64,000 bases of DNA, taken from NCBI RefSeq assembly GCF_003029735.1, contig NZ_KZ686270.1, positions 186,001 through 250,000 on the forward strand, given 5' to 3'. The DNA is from Pedobacter yulinensis (GTDB lineage Bacteria; Bacteroidota; Bacteroidia; Sphingobacteriales; Sphingobacteriaceae). This document shows, one piece after another, positions 44,069 to 53,109 of this stretch; position 1 is the first letter of the stretch, and every line of letters starts with the position of its first letter. The notes under the pieces were generated by a model that saw only the letters and a list, made by a program, of their open reading frames with translations, was not told where the DNA came from and made no database searches. A program made the translations under genes and the position numbers.

Positions 44069-45430
44069 TCAGACAAATGCAGAAAACCCGGTAATCGCCC
44101 TGCCAACAATCAGCGAGTTGATTTCTCTTGTGCCCTCATAAGAATAGATCGCTTCGGCGTCGGCTACAAATCTGGCCACATTATATTCCAGCAGGATACC
44201 GTTTCCACCCATAACCTCCCGGGCGCGACTCACCACATCCCGGGTGCGAAGCGAGCAGAAAACTTTGGCTAAAGAGGCGTGCTCGTCGAGCAGCAGGCCC
44301 TGCTCCTGCAGTTGCGACAGTCTGAAGCACAGGGTTTGCATGGCGGTCAGGTTCGATAACATCTCGACCAGGTGGTTCTGTATCATCTGGAACGAGGCGA
44401 TGGGTTTGCCAAACTGTTTCCGCGTACGCGTATAATGAAGCGCGTTTTCATATGCACCCCGCGCGCAGCCGACGGCCTGCCAGGCAACGCCTGCCCGGGT
44501 CATGCGCAGCACCTTCGCTGTATCTTTGAATGAGTTGGCGTGCTGCAGGCGGTCTTTTTCACTGACCCTGCAGTCTTTCATGGTGATCAGGCCATTCTGT
44601 ACAATACGCAGGGCCATCTTGTTCTGCATTTTCTCGACCGCAAAACCAGGCGCTCCCTTTTCAACAAGAAACCCCTTAACCTGGCCGTCGTCAAGGTCGC
44701 GAGCCCAAATCACGGTTACATCGGCAAAAGTTGCATTGCCGATCCATTTCTTTTCTCCGTTCAGGGTCCAGGTATCGCCTTCACGCCTGGCCGTGGCGGT
44801 GAGTCCGCCGGCGGCGCCCGAGCCCACTTCGGGCTCGGTGAGGCCAAACGCCCCGATCACCTTGAACTGTTGCATGAGCGGCAGCCATTTTTCTTTTTGT
44901 TCTTCAGAACCGCAAAGGTAGATTGACCCCATGGCCAGGCCACTCTGCACACCGAAAAAGGTCGATATGGACGTATCAACACGGGCCATTTCCATGGCAA
45001 GGATCCCTTCCATCAGGTTCGATTTCCCCGGACATCCGTAGCCCTGATAGGTTAACCCACAGATATTCAGTTCAGCAAGCCTGGGAATGATCTCGTGTGG
45101 AAATTCGGCCTTGTTCCAGTATTGGTTAACGATTGGCTGTACTTCTGCCTCAAGAAAGGCCCTTACCTTAAGCTGCAGGGCGCGATCCTCTTCGCTGAGC
45201 GCTTCCTCGCCAAGCCGGTAGAAATCGCCGTCAATTGGCGGCAGCTCCTTCTGGCGGCCTTCGCTGCCGATCATTTTCATGAGGCCATTGAGCTGTTTCT
45301 CATCGAGTTGAGAAAACGCATCCATGACTTTCGGCAGATCTACTTTTCTTGAAAGCGCCTCCAGCTTGGTCAGGTCGATATGCTTTAAAAGCGAATATGC
45401 TTTCCTGATGGTTGAAAAGATGTTTCCCAT
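44069..45430 (-). CDS. Acyl-CoA dehydrogenase, glutaryl-CoA dehydrogenase-like
   Basis: A 453-residue flavoprotein. After an N-terminal extension of about 55 residues it has the three acyl-CoA dehydrogenase domains; the GAFGLTEPEVGSGA loop, QFGKPIASFQ and the catalytic-glutamate motif SYEGTREINSLIVGR place it near glutaryl-CoA dehydrogenases. Those oxidise and decarboxylate glutaryl-CoA to crotonyl-CoA. The N-terminal extension (MGNIFSTIRKAYSLLKHIDL) is unusual for the family. It follows bshB1 by 60 bases in the same direction. Confidence 0.82.
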   Translation of the reverse strand: MGNIFSTIRKAYSLLKHIDLTKLEALSRKVDLPKVMDAFSQLDEKQLNGLMKMIGSEGRQKELPPIDGDFYRLGEEALSEEDRALQLKVRAFLEAEVQPIVNQYWNKAEFPHEIIPRLAELNICGLTYQGYGCPGKSNLMEGILAMEMARVDTSISTFFGVQSGLAMGSIYLCGSEEQKEKWLPLMQQFKVIGAFGLTEPEVGSGAAGGLTATARREGDTWTLNGEKKWIGNATFADVTVIWARDLDDGQVKGFLVEKGAPGFAVEKMQNKMALRIVQNGLITMKDCRVSEKDRLQHANSFKDTAKVLRMTRAGVAWQAVGCARGAYENALHYTRTRKQFGKPIASFQMIQNHLVEMLSNLTAMQTLCFRLSQLQEQGLLLDEHASLAKVFCSLRTRDVVSRAREVMGGNGILLEYNVARFVADAEAIYSYEGTREINSLIVGRAITGFSAFV

Positions 45431-45490
45431 GCCAGGACAAACAAGCGGCAGCGTTTTTTGTTCGTCGTACCCCGATGGCGGCTGCGATGC

Positions 45491-46207
45491 CTATTTCAGA
45501 TCGAACAGGCTGCTTACACCAAGCAGTTTCCTCGAAGTAAACCCTTCGCCGAAGGTGGCCCCGATGTCTTTGCCAAATTCCCTGGCCCTGCCCAGGATCG
45601 AATCCATAAACTCGGGCGAGGAAATATAAGTTTGCGGTTCGTCCAGCTGCGGATTAAAGAACTGTGTGCCGAAACAACGGATGGATTCCAGTTTCGTGTC
45701 CATTTCGTCTGAAATGTCGACGATGATGTCTGGGCGAATGTACCTGTCCTGGATGTACTGCAAAACAAGGCGGGGTCGCCATTCTGCCTGCTGCACGCCC
45801 TGGTCGGCGGTTTCAATGCGGCGCAGCCCTGACAGGAAAATGGCGTCGTTGGCCAGGTCGCCGGCACGCCCGTGGTCAGGATGGCGGTCATGCAGGGCAT
45901 TCGTAAGCACAATGTCGGGCTGGTATTTCCTGATCATCCTGATGATATCCAGGCGGTGCTGTTCATCATTCTGGAAAAATCCGTCGCGGAAGCCCAGGTT
46001 TTCCCGCACGCTGAGGCCAAGCACCTGCGCTGAGGCCGCGGCTTCGCGGTCGCGGATCTCGGCAGAGCCACGGGTACCGAGCTCGCCGCGGGTCAGGTCA
46101 ATGATACCGGCTTTCTTGCCTTGTTTGATATGTTTGACGATGGTGCCGGAACAACAAAGTTCGGCATCGTCAGGATGTGCTGCAAGCACAAGTAAATCGA
46201 GTTTCAT
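45491..46207 (-). CDS. bshB1: Bacillithiol biosynthesis deacetylase BshB1
   Basis: A 238-residue PIG-L-family enzyme that deacetylates GlcNAc-malate in bacillithiol synthesis. The metal motif AHPDDAEL is at residues 9-16, DLTRGELGTRGS follows, and HDRHPDHGRAGDLA supplies the second histidine set. The length and the ELGTRG motif fit BshB1 rather than other LmbE proteins. Its ATG overlaps the TGA of the glutathione peroxidase gene (46204-46207), so the two are translationally coupled. Confidence 0.92.
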   Translation of the reverse strand: MKLDLLVLAAHPDDAELCCSGTIVKHIKQGKKAGIIDLTRGELGTRGSAEIRDREAAASAQVLGLSVRENLGFRDGFFQNDEQHRLDIIRMIRKYQPDIVLTNALHDRHPDHGRAGDLANDAIFLSGLRRIETADQGVQQAEWRPRLVLQYIQDRYIRPDIIVDISDEMDTKLESIRCFGTQFFNPQLDEPQTYISSPEFMDSILGRAREFGKDIGATFGEGFTSRKLLGVSSLFDLK

Positions 46208-46716
46208 AGCGTATGCTCGTCTGCCAGAAGTTTCTGGACACGTTTTTTTATTTTTGATGAGCCCGGCTTGGTGAAAGGGAAAAAATAATCTGACACCTCA
46301 CCGCGGCGGTTGATCAGGTATTTATGAAAGTTCCAGCGGGGTGTTGAGGTCAGTACACCGTTCAGTTTTTTGTTAGACAGAAACTGGTAAAGCGGATGGG
46401 CATGCTCGCCGCGTACCATGATCTTATCAAAAACCGGGAACCTTACGCCATAATTGATCTCGCAAAAAGACTGGATATCGACGCCATCAAGCGGCTCCTG
46501 CCGGCCAAAATCGTTGGTAGGAAAACCAAGAATTTCAAAATCCTGGCCTTCAAACTGCTCCCGGAGTTCCTGCAATTCTTTTAGCTGCGGCGTAAAACCG
46601 CACTGCGAAGCCGTATTAACGATGAGCAGCACCTTGTTCCTGTAGAGCGACAACGGTATTTCTGTCCCGTCCATCCGTTTTACCTTGAACGGGTAGATCG
46701 TCTCTTTTTTATCCAT
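46204..46716 (-). CDS. Thiol peroxidase of the glutathione peroxidase family
   Basis: A 170-residue peroxidase with Cys39 in NTASQCGFTPQ in place of selenocysteine, the GFPTNDFGRQEP motif and the RWNFHKYLIN motif carrying the tryptophan and asparagine of the active site. No signal peptide, so cytoplasmic. Such enzymes usually take electrons from thioredoxin or low-molecular-weight thiols. Direct overlap with bshB1 suggests the thiol may be bacillithiol; that is inference. Confidence 0.9.
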   Translation of the reverse strand: MDKKETIYPFKVKRMDGTEIPLSLYRNKVLLIVNTASQCGFTPQLKELQELREQFEGQDFEILGFPTNDFGRQEPLDGVDIQSFCEINYGVRFPVFDKIMVRGEHAHPLYQFLSNKKLNGVLTSTPRWNFHKYLINRRGEVSDYFFPFTKPGSSKIKKRVQKLLADEHTL

Positions 46717-46719
46717 AGG

Positions 46720-47349
46720 TTAGTAGTTATAATAACCGGACGAAATGATGATCGATTCAATTTCCCGGTCCTCGCGCGGATCGTATTTCGACTTCAGGTT
46801 GTGCCCCACCACACGTGCAACAGACTGGTAAACAAATGCGCTGAACCCGCCTTTGGTCTGTTTCACGATATCGAAAGTGGTGCGTCCCACCTCGCGGTCG
46901 ATCAGCTTGGTCAGGATCTGCCCCTGCGTGATCGTCAGTTCCTTAATTTCGCGGTTAAACATGTCTTTAATTTCCTTGTCACAGGCTTTGACAAGTTTAC
47001 GCTGTTCCCGCCGGTCTTTTGTCTTCGCCAGATCATATTCGAGCTGCCCGTACCGGCGTTTGGCATACAGGGCGTAGGGCATGACCTTCAGCACATTGTA
47101 GCGCAGGCGGTTAAAGGCAAGCCGGTGCGCTTCTGACGCGAAAGTTCGCTGCCCGTAAATACGTACTTCAGACAAAGCGATCCATGGAATCATCTCGCCG
47201 TCGTATTGTGTAAGCGCAACGCGGATTGTATCATTCTTCCCGGTGATGGGTCTTGGCAAAGAAGCAGGGTCAACCTGGGCCTTTGCAGAGAAGGCCGCCG
47301 CAGCCCAAATCATGACACAAAGCGGAAGAAAAAACCTCAGAAATTTCAT
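46720..47349 (-). CDS. DUF4294 domain protein
   Basis: A 209-residue exported protein; signal peptide to about residue 24 (FSAKAQ). The body matches DUF4294, with WIALSEVRIYG, the NRLRYNVLKVMPYALYAKRR segment and the helix REQRKLVKACDKEIK, ending GYYNY. The family is found in Bacteroidota and has no assigned function. It lies 3 bases upstream of the glutathione peroxidase gene on the same strand, so it heads that operon. Confidence 0.85.
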   Translation of the reverse strand: MKFLRFFLPLCVMIWAAAAFSAKAQVDPASLPRPITGKNDTIRVALTQYDGEMIPWIALSEVRIYGQRTFASEAHRLAFNRLRYNVLKVMPYALYAKRRYGQLEYDLAKTKDRREQRKLVKACDKEIKDMFNREIKELTITQGQILTKLIDREVGRTTFDIVKQTKGGFSAFVYQSVARVVGHNLKSKYDPREDREIESIIISSGYYNY

Positions 47350-47364
47350 AAATTTATACGCTTA

Positions 47365-47372
47365 CAAAGTTA
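47365..47372 (-). promoter_or_regulatory. -7 promoter element for the DUF4294-gpx-bshB1 operon
   Basis: On the minus strand TAACTTTG matches TAnnTTTG, 15 bases before the DUF4294 ATG. A -33 TTTG at the expected distance is not apparent. Confidence 0.42.
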
Positions 47373-47458
47373 CGGCTTATTTTATATATTGGGCTTGAAG
47401 TCAGTCTAATATAAACTTAAACACAGACAGAAAGTAATTTATTACGTAAATAATACAA

Positions 47459-49666
47459 ATGAAGAACGAGCTTGTTATTGATCTTGAGGCAGAAAAGAAA
47501 GAGATATTGAAGCGGTACAGGGCCTTGCTCAGGGCATGCAAGCCAACCTTACAAAAGGGCGATAAGAAAGAAATCCGAAAGGCTTTCGACATGGCGCTGG
47601 AGAGCCACAAAGACATGCGCCGCAAGTCTGGCGAACCCTACATATACCACCCGATCGCCGTTGCGCAGATTGCAGCCGAAGAAATTGGCCTGGGCACAAC
47701 CTCGATTGTCTGCTCGCTGCTGCACGATGTGGTAGAGGATACCGACATTACGCTGGAAGATATTGAATTCTCTTTCGGTAAAAAAACAGCCAAGATCATT
47801 GACGGCCTGACCAAAATTTCAGGTGTATTTGATTACAACAGTTCCCTGCAGGCCGAGAATTTCAGGAAAATGCTGCTTACCCTGGCAGATGATGTGCGGG
47901 TGATCCTGATTAAACTTGCCGACCGGCTGCATAACATGCGTACCATGGATTTTATGCCCCGGCAAAAACAGCTGAAAATTGCTTCAGAAACCATTTACCT
48001 TTACGCACCCCTGGCGCACCGCCTCGGTCTGTACGCCATCAAATCAGAGCTTGAAGACCTTTCAATGAAGTACCTCGAGCCCGACACCTATAAATTTATT
48101 GCCAGGAAACTGAATGAGAAAAAGGCGGAACGGACACTTTTTATAAAAAAGTTCGTCGAGCCGATCACCGAGATTCTGAAAGATCAGGGCCTTCAGGCAA
48201 ATATATACGGGCGCCCCAAGTCGATCCACTCGATCTGGAACAAGATGAAGAAAAAGAATATTCCTTTTGAAGAGGTCTACGATCTTTTCGCCATCCGGAT
48301 CATTCTTGACAGCGCGCCTGATCATGAAAAGTCAGATTGCTGGAAAGCCTATTCGATCGTTACCGATCTGTACAGGCCAAACCCCGATCGCCTGCGCGAC
48401 TGGGTCTCATCGCCCAAGGGCAATGGTTATGAGTCGCTGCACACTACAGTCATGGGCCCCAAAGGTCAGTGGGTTGAAATTCAGATCCGCACCCAGCGCA
48501 TGAATGAAATAGCTGAGAAAGGCTTCGCTGCACACTGGAAGTACAAGGAATCTACCAACGACAACGGACTGGACCAATGGATCCAGAAAGTACGGGAGAT
48601 GCTGAGCAATCCTGAAGCGAATGCGCTCGACTTTATCGACGATTTCAAGATGAACCTCTTTTCAGATGAGATCTTCATCTTTACGCCGAAAGGCGCGCTG
48701 ATCCAGCTGCCCATGGGTGCCACGGCGCTCGATTTCGCTTTTGAGATCCACACCGACGTGGGTGCAAAATGTATTGGTGCCAAAGTGAACCATAAACTCG
48801 TGCCGCTATCTTACAAACTGCAGAACGGCGACCAGGTCGAGGTCATCACATCAGGCAAACAGATGCCTAAAGAAGACTGGCTCAATATTGTGGTCACGGC
48901 AAAAGCCAAATCCAAGATCAAGTCTTCACTTAAGGAAGAAAAACGGCGCATTGCAGAAACGGGCAAGGAAATGCTCGAGCGCAAGCTGAAATCCCTGAAG
49001 ATCACATACAATACCGACAACCTCAACAAGCTGACCTATTTCTTCAAACTCCCCTCTACCCAGGAGCTCTTTATTCGCGTTGCCCAGGGGCAGATCGAGA
49101 TGAAGGACATGAAAGACTACCTGGCCAGCGAAAAAGAGATTGAAAACCGCGGACCGGAGCGCTCTGAAAACCAGCAGATCGAGGCGCTGCTAAGCAAGGT
49201 GAAAGGCCCCGAGAATGACATTCTGCTCATCGGCGAGGACATGCAGAAGATTGACTATACACTGGCTGCCTGCTGCAACCCCATACCCGGCGATGATGTT
49301 TTTGGCTTCGTGACTGTGAACGAAGGCATTAAGATTCACCGGACAAACTGCCCCAACGCCGCACAACTCATGGCCAATTATGGCTACCGGGTTGTAAAAG
49401 CCAAATGGAACAAACAAAAAGAACTGACGTTCCTGACCGGCCTGCACATTGTGGGCATTGACGACGTGGGTCTGATTAACAACATTACCAAGGTGATATC
49501 GAATGATTTCAAAGTGAACATGCGCTCGATCACGGTCGACACGAACGACGGCATTTTCGATGGTTCGATCATGATCTATGTGAACGATACGGAACACCTT
49601 GAAAAGCTGATCTCAGACCTGATGCGGGTAAAAGGCGTTACCGGCGTTACCCGCTTCGATGCCTGA
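47459..49666 (+). CDS. Bifunctional (p)ppGpp synthetase/hydrolase (RelA/SpoT)
   Basis: A 735-residue Rel/SpoT-type stringent response enzyme. An HD hydrolase domain with YHPIAVAQIAAEE and LLHDVVEDT (about residues 60-95) is intact, followed by a synthetase domain with RPKSIHSIWNKM and GNGYESLHTTVMGP (about 320-335), a TGS domain (about 395-460), a zinc-finger-like CCNPIPGDD segment (about 604-612) and a C-terminal ACT domain. Both activities are therefore likely. It is divergent from the DUF4294 operon. Confidence 0.95.
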   Translation: MKNELVIDLEAEKKEILKRYRALLRACKPTLQKGDKKEIRKAFDMALESHKDMRRKSGEPYIYHPIAVAQIAAEEIGLGTTSIVCSLLHDVVEDTDITLEDIEFSFGKKTAKIIDGLTKISGVFDYNSSLQAENFRKMLLTLADDVRVILIKLADRLHNMRTMDFMPRQKQLKIASETIYLYAPLAHRLGLYAIKSELEDLSMKYLEPDTYKFIARKLNEKKAERTLFIKKFVEPITEILKDQGLQANIYGRPKSIHSIWNKMKKKNIPFEEVYDLFAIRIILDSAPDHEKSDCWKAYSIVTDLYRPNPDRLRDWVSSPKGNGYESLHTTVMGPKGQWVEIQIRTQRMNEIAEKGFAAHWKYKESTNDNGLDQWIQKVREMLSNPEANALDFIDDFKMNLFSDEIFIFTPKGALIQLPMGATALDFAFEIHTDVGAKCIGAKVNHKLVPLSYKLQNGDQVEVITSGKQMPKEDWLNIVVTAKAKSKIKSSLKEEKRRIAETGKEMLERKLKSLKITYNTDNLNKLTYFFKLPSTQELFIRVAQGQIEMKDMKDYLASEKEIENRGPERSENQQIEALLSKVKGPENDILLIGEDMQKIDYTLAACCNPIPGDDVFGFVTVNEGIKIHRTNCPNAAQLMANYGYRVVKAKWNKQKELTFLTGLHIVGIDDVGLINNITKVISNDFKVNMRSITVDTNDGIFDGSIMIYVNDTEHLEKLISDLMRVKGVTGVTRFDA

Positions 49667-49739
49667 GTTACAGGCCGGAGGAACCGGCACAGCAATGTAA
49701 AAATGGCGGCCTGCATTCCTCATATTCACAAAAAAACAA

Positions 49740-49747
49740 TACCTTTG
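49740..49747 (+). promoter_or_regulatory. -7 promoter element of the Fur-family gene
   Basis: TACCTTTG fully matches TAnnTTTG and lies 16 bases before the ATG at 49764. Confidence 0.42.
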
Positions 49748-49763
49748 GACGGAGTTTAAAGCT

Positions 49764-50252
49764 ATGTCAGAACACAATACCAATGAGCTGGTTCGCAAAA
49801 TCTTTGAGGCCTACCTTGAGAATAAAAACCTGAGGAAAACCCCCGAGCGCTTTGCCATTCTCGAAGAAATTTATTCCAGGAATGATCACTTCGACGTAGA
49901 GACCCTGTACATTCACATGAAGAATCAGAAATACAGGGTTAGCCGTGCTACGGTTTACAATACGCTGGAACTGCTCGTTTCCTGCGACCTGGTTACCAAA
50001 CACCAGTTCGGGAAAAACATGGCTCAGTTCGAAAAGTCTTATGGCTACCGCCAGCACGACCACGTCATCTGCATTGAATGCGGTAAAGTGGTCGAGTTCT
50101 GCGATCCCCGGATCCACCAGATCCAGAGCATGGTCGGCGAACTGCTCAAATTCGACATTAAACACCATTCGCTAAACCTGTATGGCTTTTGCCTGGACTG
50201 CAGCGTTAAGCAGAAAATGAAAGAAAACGCACTCGCCGAAAGCCACAATTAG
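49764..50252 (+). CDS. Fur-family transcriptional regulator
   Basis: A 162-residue metal-sensing repressor of the Fur/PerR/Zur family. Winged helix near residues 20-80 (RVSRATVYNTLELL is the recognition helix region), the metal site HDHVICIECGKVVEF, and a second pair in GFCLDCSVKQ complete two CxxC zinc motifs. Which metal or peroxide it senses cannot be told. It precedes purA by 35 bases in the same direction. Confidence 0.9.
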   Translation: MSEHNTNELVRKIFEAYLENKNLRKTPERFAILEEIYSRNDHFDVETLYIHMKNQKYRVSRATVYNTLELLVSCDLVTKHQFGKNMAQFEKSYGYRQHDHVICIECGKVVEFCDPRIHQIQSMVGELLKFDIKHHSLNLYGFCLDCSVKQKMKENALAESHN

Positions 50253-50278
50253 AGATCTGAAACTAACTAACAAGCTAA

Positions 50279-51565
<1,287 letters not shown>

Positions 51566-51586
51566 TGACCAATTACGCCATATCAG

Positions 51587-51618
51587 GCAGCCCTTCTTGA
51601 CAAGGGGCTGCTTTTTTT
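51587..51618 (+). terminator. Terminator after purA
   Basis: Stem GCAGCCCTT (51587-51595) with AAGGGGCTGC (51602-51611), one bulged G, then seven T. The T tract also provides the -33-like TTTT of the next promoter. Confidence 0.85.
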
Positions 51619-51631
51619 ATGCAATTTCATG

Positions 51632-51639
51632 TAGTTTTG
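51632..51639 (+). promoter_or_regulatory. -7 promoter element of pabB
   Basis: TAGTTTTG fully matches TAnnTTTG and lies 17 bases before the ATG at 51657. The T tract of the purA terminator is where the -33 box would be. Confidence 0.48.
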
Positions 51640-51656
51640 CCTGCGTTTAAAAGAAG

Positions 51657-52919
51657 ATGAACAGTAAGGAATTCAAAGAAAAGGCATTGGCCTGGGCAGA
51701 CGGTTTCCCGGTATGCTGCATACTGGATTCGAACAGTTACGGTTCAGACCGGTTTTCGCGTTATGAATTCCTGGTTGCAGCAGGGGCTTCGGCAGCACTC
51801 AGCGTACCCTCGGGAAATGCGTTTCAGGCCCTGCAGGAATTTCGCGATGCGCGGCCCGGCTGGCTTTTTGGTTTTTTCAGTTATGATCTGAAGAATGAAA
51901 CCGAAGACCTGACCTCTTCACACCCCGACCCCCTCGGGTTTCCAGACCTGTACTTCTTTTCGCCGCAGTACCTGGTTGGCTGGCGTAACGGTCAGCCCGA
52001 AGTTCTTGCAGGTCCTGCCGGCCTGATCGATACCATTCGGAACGCCCCGGCACCGCTTCCCAATACCGCTGCAGTAACCATGAGCAGCCGGCTTTCCCGT
52101 GCAGCCTACCTGGATAGAGTGGACCAGCTCCGGTCAAGCATCATGGCGGGCGATATCTACGAACTGAACTTTTGCCAGGAATTCTTTTCGTCCGAAGCGG
52201 AGATCAATCCTCCTTCGGTATTTCAGGCGCTTAACACACATTCGCCGACACCATTTGCTGCATATTTCAAGCTTGGAAGCCGCTATGCACTTTGTGCCAG
52301 CCCGGAACGTTTTCTTTGTAAACGCGGCAACCGCCTGGTCTCGCAGCCGATTAAAGGAACCGCCGCACGCCATGCCGAAGCAAGCCAGGACCTGGCAGCC
52401 GCAGAACGTTTGCGCCATGATAGCAAGGAACAGGCTGAGAACGTCATGATTGTAGACCTGGTCAGAAACGACCTGACAAAGAGTGCCCGCCGGGGCAGCG
52501 TACAGGTTGAAGAATTGTTTGGCATCTACCCATTCAGACAGGTGTACCAGATGATCTCGACAGTAAGCTGCGAGATAGACCCCGCTCTGCACCCTGTAGC
52601 AGCCATTCGCCATACTTTCCCGATGGGGTCGATGACCGGTGCACCCAAAATTCGCGCCATGCAGCTGATCGAGGAACAGGAAGTAAGCCGCCGCGGCCTT
52701 TATTCGGGAGCAATCGGCTATTTTGATCCCCAAGGCGATTTCGACTTTAACGTTGTGATCCGCAGCATCCTGTATAACGCCGAAAGTAAATACCTTTCGT
52801 TCCAGGTAGGAAGTGCCATCACTTTCGCAGCCAATGCGGGCAGTGAATATGAAGAATGCCTCTTAAAAGCATCGGCCATGGCGGCCATACTCAACTCGCC
52901 GCTTCCGGCAAGAGGTTAA
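51657..52919 (+). CDS. pabB: Aminodeoxychorismate synthase component I
   Basis: A 420-residue chorismate-binding enzyme. The lysine in PIKGTAAR, which distinguishes the aminodeoxychorismate synthases from anthranilate synthases, is present, along with GDIYELNFCQEF, NVMIVDLVRNDL, GSMTGAPK and the C-terminal GSAITFAANAGSEYEECLLKA-like end. It makes 4-amino-4-deoxychorismate for folate together with a PabA subunit that is not in the window. A class IV aminotransferase that could be PabC lies 12 kb away. Confidence 0.88.
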   Translation: MNSKEFKEKALAWADGFPVCCILDSNSYGSDRFSRYEFLVAAGASAALSVPSGNAFQALQEFRDARPGWLFGFFSYDLKNETEDLTSSHPDPLGFPDLYFFSPQYLVGWRNGQPEVLAGPAGLIDTIRNAPAPLPNTAAVTMSSRLSRAAYLDRVDQLRSSIMAGDIYELNFCQEFFSSEAEINPPSVFQALNTHSPTPFAAYFKLGSRYALCASPERFLCKRGNRLVSQPIKGTAARHAEASQDLAAAERLRHDSKEQAENVMIVDLVRNDLTKSARRGSVQVEELFGIYPFRQVYQMISTVSCEIDPALHPVAAIRHTFPMGSMTGAPKIRAMQLIEEQEVSRRGLYSGAIGYFDPQGDFDFNVVIRSILYNAESKYLSFQVGSAITFAANAGSEYEECLLKASAMAAILNSPLPARG

Positions 52920-52952
52920 GAAATAAATTCTCTGCTTTATTTCTTTTTTTTA
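52918..52952 (+). terminator. Terminator after pabB
   Basis: AT-rich 10-bp stem AAGAAATAAA (52918-52927) with TTTATTTCTT (52936-52945), followed by a T tract. It begins inside the stop codon. Confidence 0.65.
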
Positions 52953-53109
52953 AAGGCATATAAGTATCTTGTAGTATCTAACCTATTTCTTATGTTGCTA
53001 TTTACGCTTGCTATGCCTGCTCTGCAGAGGCAGGGACTCAGCCCACCCGGGCAAATAACCCCCTAACTGCAAAAATCAACTATCCATTTATAACCAATTG
53101 TAAACCTCC

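Noticed and set aside
52992..53066. 24-codon frame (MLLFTLAMPALQ) upstream of susC
   Set aside because: Too short, contains a strong palindrome, no start signal; more likely untranslated leader.
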